DNA of 64,000 bases, from the NCBI GenBank assembly GCA_943788615.1, contig CALSQY010000004.1:124001-188000 (forward strand). Direction: 5' to 3'. Positions 43,258-52,430 of this stretch are shown piece by piece. The stretch's first letter is position 1. The number at the start of each line of letters is the position of its first letter. The notes under the pieces are model-generated. The model was not told where the DNA came from, made no database searches, and was given only the letters and a program-made list of their open reading frames with translations. Origin of the DNA: UBA4465 sp002292365. Its GTDB lineage: Bacteria > Bacteroidota > Bacteroidia > Cytophagales > Cyclobacteriaceae. A program made the position numbers and the translations under genes.

Positions 43258-43703
43258 TTATAACAGTAGATGATTTTGAAATGCAATGTTAATACTTCGT
43301 AAAGTTATATTTTTTATAACAATTACTTTATTTTTATATTCAACCTTCCCTTCTAAAAATTTGAAGAGTTCCGGAGATGAATAGATCGACATTCTTCATT
43401 GAAAGAAAGTGAAGAAGAATTTCTCCTGATGACTTGGTAAGACCAAAGTCAAAAAAGGAACATAATGTCAAAATTTAATTACTAGATGAGTTCAACCCAT
43501 TCTTTATTTCACTGCTAACTGTTTTTCTAAGCCTTTTAAAAATTATATAAATTGATGATTGTAAATAATGTCAAAGAAGTATACCAATTTCTGTGGATCT
43601 TAGTAATAATATTGTTTATTTCCGGCCCCGTGCGGTTTGAAATCTATTTTTAACTACGCAGTATGGTATCCACTCCACATAGTGGTGCTCATTTGATTGT
43701 ACT

Positions 43704-43743
43704 TTTTTGGGGTTCAAATATTATTTTTGGGGTTCAAATATTA
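43704..43743. repeat. Two tandem exact copies of a 20-base unit
   Basis: The unit TTTTTGGGGTTCAAATATTA occurs twice head to tail (43704-43723 and 43724-43743). GGTTCAAATA looks like a tRNA T-loop, but no tRNA fold surrounds it. It is probably slippage, or a protein-binding site. Confidence 0.85.
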
Positions 43744-44117
43744 TGTTGAAAAAGAAAAAAATAAATTTTAATATTATTTCAAATCAGATCCTTCAACTTG
43801 AATTTTATTTTTAGCAGGCACAAAAAAATAAGAGTAAAAAATTGGTGATTTATTTGTCTTTAGGCCCGAAATGGGTACTCGTTGTCAATGTTTATTATTA
43901 TTTTTGATTTCAATAATCAAAGGATATTTTTTTGTACTTACAAAGAAGAATAAGTTGGTTGAAGATAAGTCGAATAATCAAAGGATAATTGAACTTTAAT
44001 TTACGACATCATGATCAAAAAAACTTGTTATTTAGAATGATTATAAATAATAATTTTATTTTAATTAGTTTGCTGTTTAAAGCATTGATTTTGAATGTAT
44101 TATATCCAATATGGAAT

Positions 44118-44147
44118 ATAGGCCTCATAAATCTAAAAATAAGAGGC
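44118..44147. promoter_or_regulatory. Perfect 7-base inverted repeat upstream of the act promoter
   Basis: AGGCCTC (44118-44124) and GAGGCCT (44141-44147), centred 23 bases apart, end 7 bases before the -33 element of the act promoter. Each arm contains the palindrome AGGCCT. Being upstream of the predicted start site, it is more likely a DNA operator than an RNA hairpin. A second dyad, TGGGTTT 44150-44156 with AAACCCA 44166-44172, overlaps the -33 element. Confidence 0.5.
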
Positions 44148-44153
44148 CTTGTG

Positions 44154-44184
44154 GGTTTGATTTACAAAAACCCAATATTAGCTT
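44154..44184 (+). promoter_or_regulatory. Predicted promoter of the act-cox operon
   Basis: TTTG at 44154-44157, a 19-base spacer, then TAGCTTTG at 44177-44184: a complete match to the Bacteroidota TTTG-N19-TAnnTTTG promoter. The start site would be near 44191, giving a leader of about 28 bases before actA. Confidence 0.75.
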
Positions 44185-44218
44185 TGTAGCCACATAGATT
44201 AGATCATTAAAAAAATAG

Positions 44219-45493
44219 ATGTCTAAAAAATTAATACCCATCCGGGGTTTCAAACGAGCCGCCATCTTCTTTATTGGATTTATTTTGGCGACAACTGCCT
44301 TCAGTCAAGAAGATGTAATCGATCCGGCGATTATAGCTTCAGGCGAAAAATTATACAACGCTAACTGTACTCAATGCCATGCCATCAACGAAGTGGTGAT
44401 TGGCCCAGCGCTCAAAGGGATTGAAGAGCGTCGTGAGAGACCTTGGCTTATAAGTTGGATAAAGAATTCTCAAAAAGTAATTGACAGTGGCGACGAATAC
44501 GCTGTTGCTTTGTACGAAAAGTACAAAAAAGTAGCCATGCCCGCTTATCCATTTACGGATGCAGAGATCATTTCTGTATTAGAATACATTGATGAAGCCT
44601 CAAAGGTAGTTCCTCAGGTTGCTGCCGTGGTTGCGGCAGGAGGAGAGAATGGAACAGGAGTAAGTAATGAAGGCATATCAAATACTTTTATGTATGCCAT
44701 ACTCATTGTGTTTATTTTTGTTTTGGTACTTATCTTGGTGGTTTTGGGTTTGATTATCTCACTTTTGACCAAATATATAGGAACAAAAAATGAGGTATCC
44801 CGTGAAGATCAAGAGTTAATTATTGATCAAGAAGTCGATGTCTTTGCTTTTATAAAGTCCAACGCAGTTTTAGGAATTATTATTTTCATTTTTGTAGCTG
44901 TTGGACTAAAGACAGGGATTGATGGACTTTTTACAATTGGAGTTCAACAGGGGTATATGCCTACTCAACCCATTGCATACTCACATGAGCTACATGCGGG
45001 TCAGTATGAAATTGATTGTAATTATTGTCACACTGGTGTACGAAAAAGTAAATCTGCAAACATACCTTCAGCAAATATCTGTATGAATTGTCATGTAGCC
45101 ATAAAAACGGAAAGCAAGGAGATACAAAAGATCTATGCAGCTATAGATTATGATCCGGAGACCGGAGAGTATGGTGAAGATATACAATCAATAGAATGGG
45201 TTAGGGTGCACAATTTGCCTGACTTAGCCTATTTTAACCACTCTCAGCACGTCAAAGTAGGTGGGATAGAATGTGAGACGTGTCATGGTCCCATCAAAGA
45301 GATGGAGGTAGTTTATCAATATTCTAATTTGACCATGGGTTGGTGTATCAACTGTCATCGTGAGACCAATGTAAAAGCAAAGGGTAATGATTATTATACC
45401 AATTTGGTCGAATTACATAACGAAAAGGATACAAAAGAGCCGATGAAAGTAGAAGATATTGGGGGTCTTGAATGTTCTAAATGTCATTATTAA
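44219..45493 (+). CDS. actA: Alternative Complex III subunit ActA, hexaheme cytochrome c
   Basis: Periplasmic/membrane multiheme cytochrome of the quinol-oxidising Alternative Complex III. Six CxxCH motifs are visible. One is in an N-terminal monoheme class I domain (CTQCH at 50-54), and five are in the C-terminal ActA domain (CNYCH, CMNCH, CETCH, CINCH, CSKCH). Two membrane helices lie between (FMYAILIVFIFVLVLILVVL and AVLGIIIFIFVAVGL). A signal peptide ends in AFSQ. A canonical ActA is pentaheme, so the first domain is a fusion. It is first in the operon, right after a strong promoter. Confidence 0.94.
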   Translation: MSKKLIPIRGFKRAAIFFIGFILATTAFSQEDVIDPAIIASGEKLYNANCTQCHAINEVVIGPALKGIEERRERPWLISWIKNSQKVIDSGDEYAVALYEKYKKVAMPAYPFTDAEIISVLEYIDEASKVVPQVAAVVAAGGENGTGVSNEGISNTFMYAILIVFIFVLVLILVVLGLIISLLTKYIGTKNEVSREDQELIIDQEVDVFAFIKSNAVLGIIIFIFVAVGLKTGIDGLFTIGVQQGYMPTQPIAYSHELHAGQYEIDCNYCHTGVRKSKSANIPSANICMNCHVAIKTESKEIQKIYAAIDYDPETGEYGEDIQSIEWVRVHNLPDLAYFNHSQHVKVGGIECETCHGPIKEMEVVYQYSNLTMGWCINCHRETNVKAKGNDYYTNLVELHNEKDTKEPMKVEDIGGLECSKCHY

Positions 45494-45517
45494 TATACAG
45501 CGTACGAAACAGCTAAA

Positions 45518-48500
45518 ATGAAAGAAACAAAAAAATACTGGAAAGGACTGGAGCAGCTTCAGAAGACTCCAGGATTTGAGAAATACGCTAACAAGGAGTT
45601 TGCACAAGAATTGCCCCTAGGTGATAGTGATGGAGAAACCTCTCGCAGAGATTTTTTAAAGGTAATGGGTTTTGGAGTGGCTGCTGCATCTTTAGTAGCT
45701 TGTGAAACACCCATCAAAAAGGCGATACCTTACGTCAAAAAACCAGTTAATGTAGATCCAACCATTGCTAATTACTTTGCATCTACCTATATCTCAGGCA
45801 GTGATCAGACCAGTGTTGTTGTCAAAACAAGAGAAGGCAGGCCTATAAAAATTGAAGGTAATAAATTGTCTTCAGTTACGGGAGGTGGCACAAGTGCACA
45901 AATTGAAGCATCTGTACTCTCCTTGTACGACCAAGAAAGATTAAAAGGTCCGGTTGCCAATGGTAAAGAAGTGTCTTGGGAAGAATTAGATGCCAATATC
46001 AAAAGTGAATTGGCGACTGCTTCAGGATCCATTTATTTGGTTACCAACAGTTTGTCAAGTCCATCGACCAAAATGGTGATCGAAGGATTCAAAAACAAGT
46101 ATGGCTCGCTTACCCATGTGACCTATGACCAAAATTCAGTTAGTGGTCAATTAGACGCTAATCTCGCCGTATTTGGTAAACGTGCACTACCCTCATATGA
46201 TTATTCAAAAGCCAAAACGATTGTCTCTTTTGGATATGATTTTTTGGGCACTGGAGTTAATACTCCGCTGGCCAATAAGCAATTTGCTGAAAGCAGAAGA
46301 TTATCTGCCTCTAAAAAGGAGATGTCTCGATTGTATTCATTTGAAAGTATTTTATCGCTCACCGGTGCCAATGCTGATTACAGGACACCTATTAGGGCTT
46401 CAGAACAAGGAGCTTACATTACCAGTCTTTATAACGTGATAGCGAAAGAAACAAGAGGTCAGGTTATCGATGGTTTGCCTTCGATTGAAAACCAAATTTT
46501 ATCAAAAGCGGCAAGTGACTTATTACATGCCAAAGGATCTTCTATTGTGGTATCTGGTTCTAATGATGCAAATATCCAAATGTTCATCAATGCTATCAAT
46601 ATAATGCTATCAAATATTGGAGCAACTATTGATTTTGAGAGACATCAAAATATCAGATCAGGTGATGATAAAGCCTTTGGTCAGTTCGTAAAGCAATTGT
46701 CTTCCGCTGGTGGAGTGATATTCTATAATTGTAATCCTGTTTACGATCATCCACTGGGATCTAAAATAGCGGCTTCACTAAAAAATATAAATTTTTCATT
46801 GGCTACTTCAGATAAAATGGATGAAACCAATTCTTTGGTTTCATATTTAGCACCTGATCATCATTATTTGGAGTCTTGGAATGATTTTGAGCCCGTTCAT
46901 GGTAAATATAGTCTTTCACAACCGGCGATTTCTAATTTATTCAATACCAGACAATTTCAGGACAGTTTGCTTTCATGGGCAAATATGGGGGTCAACTATT
47001 ATGACTTTTTAAGAACCAATTGGGCGGAAAACCTAGCTTCTTTCGGTAAAAAATCTATTATTGATTTTGATGCCTTTTGGGAGAAATGTCTCCATGATGG
47101 AGTTTTTGAACCAGAAACGGTAGTTACTAATGAGGTTGATGCGGATTTGTCAGGACTTGGAAAAGCTGCCTTTAATATTATTAAACCAAGTTCTTTTCTA
47201 GAATTAATCATTTTTGAAAACGGCACGGTAGGAAATGGAATTCAATCTAACAACCCTTGGTTGCAAGAAATGTCAGACCCTATCACTAAAGCTTGTTGGG
47301 ATAATTATTTGACAGTTTCTCCGAAGCAAATAGAAGAATGGGGCATAGAATTGGGTGACATGACTACTCAAATGGTCAACTTTACCGTCAACGGTCGAAG
47401 TTTGAAGTTACCCGTTTTACCTCAACCAGGTCAAAAACATGGTACTTTAGGTTTAGCCATTGGTTATGGCCGATCCGTTGCGGGCAAGGTGGGTAATCAA
47501 GTAGGTTTCAATGCCTATCCCATGATCAATGTTGATGAAGGAGGCCAGCTTGACTTTAATATTTATAAGAACGTGACCGTTGAGCCAACGGACGAAGTGT
47601 ATGCAATAGCCCAGACCCAAACACATCATACGTTCATGGGAAGAGGAAATGTCATACAAGAGGCTACTTTATCTGAGTATCAAAAAGATCCTCAAGCAGG
47701 TAGACACATGCCCAAAATTGCGACTTCAGAAGGTTTCAAGAAGCCTACAGCGGTTTCATTGTGGAAAGGCCATCAGTATGCCAATCACCATTGGGGATTG
47801 ATGATTGATTTAAATTCTTGCACGGGGTGTGGTACTTGCTCAATTGCCTGCCAAACAGAGAATAATATTTCTGTGATAGGAAAGAAGGAGGTGCTTAACA
47901 GGCGTGACATGGCTTGGATCAGAATTGATAGATATTATTCAAGTGATTCTAATGGTGATAGCTATGCTGAAATGGAAATAGCTGCCGAAAATCCTGAAGT
48001 TACGTTTCAGCCGATGATGTGTCAGCATTGTAACAATGCTTCTTGTGAGACAGTTTGTCCAGTAGCAGCGACTACCCATAGCTCTGAGGGACTGAATCAA
48101 ATGACTTACAATCGTTGCATCGGGACTAGATATTGTGCGAATAACTGTCCTTACAAAGTAAGAAGGTTCAATTGGTTTAAATTTCATGATAACGAGCAGT
48201 TTGGAGATAACCTTGCGATGAACAATGATTTAGGCAAAATGGTGCTTAATCCTGACGTAACTGTACGTTCAAGAGGAGTCATAGAAAAATGTTCATTTTG
48301 TGTACAACGCATCCAATCCGGAAAGCTTGAAGCTAAAAAAGAAGGAAGAAGGCCAGTAGATGGAGAAATTACCACTGCATGTGCTTCATCATGCCCATCT
48401 GAAGCTTTAGTATTTGGAGATATGAAAGATCCCAAATCAAGAATATCCAAAATGCTTCAAATTAAATCAATGGAAAAAGGGGTTGAAGCTCAAGAGCCGA

Positions 48501-48607
48501 GAGCGTATCACGTACTAGAAGAATTAAGAGAAATGCCAAATGTTTGGTATTTGACGAAGATCAGAAATAAAGATGAAAAGACGGAAGCAGTGAATGCTCA
48601 CTCTTAA
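45518..48607 (+). CDS. actB: Alternative Complex III subunit ActB, Fe-S/molybdopterin-fold protein
   Basis: Periplasmic electron-transfer subunit, 1029 residues. A twin-arginine signal SRRDFLKVMGFG (Arg43-Arg44) leads to a lipobox cysteine (SLVAC, Cys62). Residues 70-740 have the molybdopterin-oxidoreductase fold, which in ActB carries no cofactor. The C-terminal part has four cysteine clusters for Fe-S centres: CTGCGTCSIAC, CQHCNNASCETVCP, CIGTRYCANNCP, and CSFC with a later CASSCP. It lies between actA and actC. Confidence 0.95.
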   Translation: MKETKKYWKGLEQLQKTPGFEKYANKEFAQELPLGDSDGETSRRDFLKVMGFGVAAASLVACETPIKKAIPYVKKPVNVDPTIANYFASTYISGSDQTSVVVKTREGRPIKIEGNKLSSVTGGGTSAQIEASVLSLYDQERLKGPVANGKEVSWEELDANIKSELATASGSIYLVTNSLSSPSTKMVIEGFKNKYGSLTHVTYDQNSVSGQLDANLAVFGKRALPSYDYSKAKTIVSFGYDFLGTGVNTPLANKQFAESRRLSASKKEMSRLYSFESILSLTGANADYRTPIRASEQGAYITSLYNVIAKETRGQVIDGLPSIENQILSKAASDLLHAKGSSIVVSGSNDANIQMFINAINIMLSNIGATIDFERHQNIRSGDDKAFGQFVKQLSSAGGVIFYNCNPVYDHPLGSKIAASLKNINFSLATSDKMDETNSLVSYLAPDHHYLESWNDFEPVHGKYSLSQPAISNLFNTRQFQDSLLSWANMGVNYYDFLRTNWAENLASFGKKSIIDFDAFWEKCLHDGVFEPETVVTNEVDADLSGLGKAAFNIIKPSSFLELIIFENGTVGNGIQSNNPWLQEMSDPITKACWDNYLTVSPKQIEEWGIELGDMTTQMVNFTVNGRSLKLPVLPQPGQKHGTLGLAIGYGRSVAGKVGNQVGFNAYPMINVDEGGQLDFNIYKNVTVEPTDEVYAIAQTQTHHTFMGRGNVIQEATLSEYQKDPQAGRHMPKIATSEGFKKPTAVSLWKGHQYANHHWGLMIDLNSCTGCGTCSIACQTENNISVIGKKEVLNRRDMAWIRIDRYYSSDSNGDSYAEMEIAAENPEVTFQPMMCQHCNNASCETVCPVAATTHSSEGLNQMTYNRCIGTRYCANNCPYKVRRFNWFKFHDNEQFGDNLAMNNDLGKMVLNPDVTVRSRGVIEKCSFCVQRIQSGKLEAKKEGRRPVDGEITTACASSCPSEALVFGDMKDPKSRISKMLQIKSMEKGVEAQEPRAYHVLEELREMPNVWYLTKIRNKDEKTEAVNAHS

Positions 48608-48617
48608 AGATTAGAAT

Positions 48618-49982
48618 ATGAGTTCAGAATCAGTAATTAGAGAACCTTTAATAACAGGAGGAAAAACAGTCCACGATGTTACCGAGGATATTTCTAGACG
48701 CGTAGAGGAGAAGCCAACTAAATTATGGATGTTGGCTATGACCATTTCGCTGGGTTTACTTGCGGTCGGTGCTTACACTGTATTTTTACTTCTATGGCAT
48801 GGTGTAGGCATGTGGGGCCTCAATAAAACCGTTGGTTGGGCTTGGGATATTACCAACTTTGTTTGGTGGGTAGGTATTGGTCACGCCGGTACGTTAATAT
48901 CAGCTATTTTATTATTGTTTAGACAACGTTGGAGGATGTCCATCAACAGGGCTGCTGAGGCGATGACAATTTTTGCAGTTATATGTGCTTTGCAATTTCC
49001 TATTTTACATACGGGAAGACCCTGGTTAGCTATTTATTGGATGTTTCCTTTACCCAATACGTTTGGATCACTTTGGGTTAATTTTAACTCTCCACTCTTG
49101 TGGGATGTATTTGCTATTTCCACTTACTTTTTGGTGTCATTGATATTTTGGTACATCGGTTTAATTCCTGACTTTGCCACGATAAGAGATCGTGCTAGAA
49201 ATAAGATTTCTAAATCTATTTATGGAGCACTGAGCTTTGGTTGGGATGGCGCTGCAAAGACTTGGAGTAGGTATGAAACGGTCGCATTGGTATTGGCAGG
49301 CTTAGCTACTCCATTGGTGCTTTCGGTCCACACCATTGTCTCAATGGATTTTGCAACCTCGGTCATTCCTGGCTGGCATACGACTATATTTCCTCCCTAT
49401 TTTGTAGCAGGTGCTATATTTTCTGGATTTGCAATGGTTTTGACCCTCATGATTGTTACTAGAAAGGTTTATAAGCTTGAGGACTACATTACCATACAAC
49501 ATCTTGAAATGATGAATATTGTAATTATCATCACCGGATCAATAGTGGGTGTGGCCTATTTAACGGAGTTATTTATTGCTTGGTATTCAGGAGTAGAAGC
49601 GGAACAATATGCATTTTTAAATCGAGCGACGGGACCTTATTGGTGGGCGTATGCTGCGATGATGACTTGTAATGTAGTTTCGCCTCAATTATTTTGGTTC
49701 AAGAAGATCAGGACCAATATAGCTGCCACCTTTGTGCTGTCTATCGTTGTGAATATTGGTATGTGGTTTGAGCGATTTGTAATTATCGTTACTTCATTGC
49801 ATCGAGATTTTCTACCCTCCAGTTGGGCCATGTTTTATCCGACTTTCGTAGATGTGGGAGTGTATGTATTTACGTTTGGGTTATTTTTTACTTGTTTCTT
49901 TTTGTTCGCTAAGTTCTTTCCCGTGATCAATATGGCTGAAGTGAAGAGTATTATAAAAACAACCGGAGAAAAAGCGAAATGA
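48618..49982 (+). CDS. actC: Alternative Complex III subunit ActC, NrfD-like quinol-binding protein
   Basis: Polytopic inner-membrane protein of the NrfD/PsrC family, about 9-10 helices, 454 residues. It binds menaquinol and relays protons in Alternative Complex III. Helix-rich blocks with conserved acidic and histidine residues include VWWVGIGHAGTLISAIL and TTIFPPYFVAGAIFSGFAMV. The N-terminal 40 residues face the cytoplasm. The stop overlaps the actD start. Confidence 0.94.
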   Translation: MSSESVIREPLITGGKTVHDVTEDISRRVEEKPTKLWMLAMTISLGLLAVGAYTVFLLLWHGVGMWGLNKTVGWAWDITNFVWWVGIGHAGTLISAILLLFRQRWRMSINRAAEAMTIFAVICALQFPILHTGRPWLAIYWMFPLPNTFGSLWVNFNSPLLWDVFAISTYFLVSLIFWYIGLIPDFATIRDRARNKISKSIYGALSFGWDGAAKTWSRYETVALVLAGLATPLVLSVHTIVSMDFATSVIPGWHTTIFPPYFVAGAIFSGFAMVLTLMIVTRKVYKLEDYITIQHLEMMNIVIIITGSIVGVAYLTELFIAWYSGVEAEQYAFLNRATGPYWWAYAAMMTCNVVSPQLFWFKKIRTNIAATFVLSIVVNIGMWFERFVIIVTSLHRDFLPSSWAMFYPTFVDVGVYVFTFGLFFTCFFLFAKFFPVINMAEVKSIIKTTGEKAK

Positions 49983-50512
49983 TGTCAAATACAAAATTTA
50001 TTTTAGGTGTTTACGAGGATGAAGATATTCTTCTAAGTGCGATAACGAATATTAGAACTGCTGGAGTCAAAATACATGAAGTTTACAGTCCTTTTCCTGT
50101 GCATGGTATTGACGATGTTTTGGGATATAAACGATCTAAATTATCCATCGTCGCTTTCTTGTTTGGTGTTTTAGGGACGTCCTTGGCATTGACTATGCAA
50201 ATAGGTATGATGGGTGTAGATTGGCCGATGATTATAGGAGGCAAAGACTTTATTCCTTATCCATCATTTGTACCAGTAATATTTGAGTTAACTGTTTTAT
50301 TAGCTGCTTATGGAATGTGTTTTACTTTCTTCATAGTGAGTGACTTAAAGCCTTGGGCGAAACCAAGAATTTTTGATCTAAGAATTACAGATGATAAACA
50401 TGTCATGGCCATTGATTTAGATCAAAACAAAATTGATGTTGCTAAAATTGATAAAATTTTGAAAGATAATGGTGCAAGTGAAGTAAATCAGAAAACCTTT
50501 GATGAGGCTTAA
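49979..50512 (+). CDS. actD: Alternative Complex III subunit ActD (DUF3341)
   Basis: Membrane protein of 177 residues. An N-terminal soluble domain (FILGVYEDEDILLSAITNIR) with the motif VYSPFPVHGIDD is followed by two membrane helices (SIVAFLFGVLGTSLALTMQ and VIFELTVLLAAYGMCFTFF). The DUF3341 fold is diagnostic of ActD. It overlaps the actC stop by 4 bases; ATG at 49979 or 49982 are equal choices. Confidence 0.93.
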   Translation: MMSNTKFILGVYEDEDILLSAITNIRTAGVKIHEVYSPFPVHGIDDVLGYKRSKLSIVAFLFGVLGTSLALTMQIGMMGVDWPMIIGGKDFIPYPSFVPVIFELTVLLAAYGMCFTFFIVSDLKPWAKPRIFDLRITDDKHVMAIDLDQNKIDVAKIDKILKDNGASEVNQKTFDEA

Positions 50513-50513
50513 A

Positions 50514-51122
50514 ATGAAAATAAATACTATTTATACAACCATCATAGCGCTGTTCATGTTTTCGTGTGCAGCTGGACCCGATAATCCCGGTGTTGAATTC
50601 TCGCCGCAGATGTATCATTCCACCCCTTATGAACCTTTGAGTCAGATAGTTGATAAAGAAGCGGGCAGGTGGGTAAGTTCAAACGGGGAAGATGTTCCTG
50701 CCGAATTCTATAATTCCAACCCCTACAATGCATTTAATATGACCATGAGGGAACCGGTAAAAGGCACGGTTAAAAGAGGTCAGTATCTAACCCCTACATT
50801 TGCTCCCGATGACTACGTAGCCGCTGATTTGCTTTTAGAGAATCCGTTAGATTCGACCAAAGCGATACTCGCAGATGGCAAAGTTTTGTATACGCGCTTT
50901 TGTAGCCATTGTCATGGTGCCAAAGGTTTGGGTGATGGTAAAGTGGGTAAGGTGTACAAGGGGGTTACTGCCTATACTTCTGCCTCAGTAGTAAACAAAG
51001 GAACGGGTCATATTTACCAAGTCATTACTCATGGCAAAGGAAGAATGGGTTCGCATGCTTCTCAAATAAGTCCAGAGGAGCGTTGGAAGATCGCTATGTA
51101 TGTTAAAGTTTTACAGCAATAA
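50514..51122 (+). CDS. actE: Alternative Complex III subunit ActE, monoheme cytochrome c lipoprotein
   Basis: Lipoprotein with signal ending ALFMFSC (Cys18), so membrane-anchored on the periplasmic side. One heme site, CSHCHGAKGLGDGKVG (Cys130-His134), with MGSHASQISPEERWKIAMYV supplying the distal methionine region. The start at 50514 gives the lipoprotein signal; a longer frame from 50499 lies inside actD. It passes electrons from ActA towards the oxidase. Confidence 0.93.
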   Translation: MKINTIYTTIIALFMFSCAAGPDNPGVEFSPQMYHSTPYEPLSQIVDKEAGRWVSSNGEDVPAEFYNSNPYNAFNMTMREPVKGTVKRGQYLTPTFAPDDYVAADLLLENPLDSTKAILADGKVLYTRFCSHCHGAKGLGDGKVGKVYKGVTAYTSASVVNKGTGHIYQVITHGKGRMGSHASQISPEERWKIAMYVKVLQQ

Positions 51123-51128
51123 ATTCGC

Positions 51129-52415
51129 ATGTCTATGACCACGGTAGAAGAAAAATATGATTTTTCGTTGAAAGCCAAAAAGAACCTCTTAATTACAGTA
51201 GGGATTGGAATTGCCCTTACCGTTCTAGGTATTGTTTTAATGAGCACGGGAGGACATCATGAAGAAGCTGCTCACGAAAGTGGACATGCCTTTAGTTGGA
51301 TCAATCGTTTAGGCGTTGATATCTGGATCAACAATATTTATTTCACAGGAATTGCTATTGTGGGTGTTTTCTTTTTTGCCTTGCAATATGCTGCACAAGC
51401 AGGTTGGTCTGCAGGAATAAAAAGAATTCCCTTAGCTTTTGGAAGCTGGTTACCTATCGCAGGGATCCTTATGTTAGTCAGTTTTTTTGTGTTTGGGCAT
51501 GATCTATTTCATTGGACACATCATGATTTATACGATACTACCTCTCACGAATTTGATAGTATCATCAATGCCAAAAAAGCTTATTTCTTTTGGCCCTTGA
51601 GCGATCATCCATCTGTTCCTGTATTTTTTATAGCAAGAATGGTGTTCTTCTTTGGTTTGTGGTATTATTTATTCATGAAATTAAGAAAGTTAGCGTTTCA
51701 AGAGCATTTTGAAGGAGGCACAGCCTCTTGGTACAGTATGAGAAAGCTATCGGCAGTATTTCTAATTATTTTTGCTGTAACCTCTTCTATAGCCGCTTGG
51801 GATTGGGTAATGTCTATTGATACGCATTGGTTCAGTACCATGTTTGGTTGGTATGTTTTCGCTAGTTGGTGGGTAACTACCCTTGCGCTAATTACCTTTA
51901 TTACTATTCACTTAAAGGAAAAAGGCTTACTTTCAATTGTCAATGAAAATCATCTACATGATATTGGGAAATTCGTTTTTGCCTTCTCTGTATTTTGGAC
52001 ATATATATGGTTCTCACAGTTCCTATTGATATATTATGCCAATATCCCGGAAGAAACCATATATTTTGTCGAAAGATGGAATAATGACCAATATGGAATT
52101 ATTTTCTTTGTGAACTTGTTTTTAAATTTTATTTTACCTTTCCTTTTGCTAATGCCGAGAGATGCAAAACGTCATACGGCGATTCTAAAAGTGGTTACGC
52201 CGATTGTTATTTTTGGACACTGGATTGATTTTTATTTAATGATTACTCCAGGTTCGCTAAAAGAAAATGGAGGTTATGGATTAGTAGAATTTGGGACCAT
52301 GCTGATTTATGGTGGCGCCTTTTTTTATGTAGTATTTAATAGCCTATCTAAAGCCCCTTTATTTGCCAAAAATGATCCTATGTTGAATGAAAGCTTACAT
52401 CACCACGTACAATAA
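51129..52415 (+). CDS. actF: Alternative Complex III subunit ActF
   Basis: Polytopic membrane protein of 428 residues, about 10 helices, and a distant relative of ActC. Blocks such as SITAAWDWVMSIDTHWFSTM (allowing the S-S-I-A order seen here), FVFAFSVFWTYIWFSQF and LIYYANIPEETIYFVERW are ActF hallmarks. Its N-terminal loop is rich in histidine (GGHHEEAAHESGH). It is last of the act genes, 15 bases before coxB. Confidence 0.93.
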   Translation: MSMTTVEEKYDFSLKAKKNLLITVGIGIALTVLGIVLMSTGGHHEEAAHESGHAFSWINRLGVDIWINNIYFTGIAIVGVFFFALQYAAQAGWSAGIKRIPLAFGSWLPIAGILMLVSFFVFGHDLFHWTHHDLYDTTSHEFDSIINAKKAYFFWPLSDHPSVPVFFIARMVFFFGLWYYLFMKLRKLAFQEHFEGGTASWYSMRKLSAVFLIIFAVTSSIAAWDWVMSIDTHWFSTMFGWYVFASWWVTTLALITFITIHLKEKGLLSIVNENHLHDIGKFVFAFSVFWTYIWFSQFLLIYYANIPEETIYFVERWNNDQYGIIFFVNLFLNFILPFLLLMPRDAKRHTAILKVVTPIVIFGHWIDFYLMITPGSLKENGGYGLVEFGTMLIYGGAFFYVVFNSLSKAPLFAKNDPMLNESLHHHVQ

Positions 52416-52430
52416 ATTATAAATAATTCT

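Larger units (their letters stand above)
43258..44218. other. 961-base gene-free gap before the respiratory operon
   Basis: No plausible gene on either strand; a 66-codon plus-strand frame at 43989-44189 runs through the dyad and promoter described here and is discounted. The gap holds a 20-base tandem repeat (43704-43743), a near-repeat AATAATCAAAGGATA at 43912 and 43973 (one base shorter in the second copy), an inverted repeat (44118-44147) and the operon promoter (44154-44184). The rest is AT-rich DNA in which I see nothing. Confidence 0.6.

Noticed and set aside
43704..43743. GGTTCAAATA copies as tRNA T-loops
   Set aside because: No acceptor, D or anticodon arms can be built around either copy.
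43989..44189. 66-codon plus-strand frame before actA
   Set aside because: It covers the inverted repeat and the best promoter in the window, and its residues match nothing; it is most likely a chance frame in AT-rich DNA.
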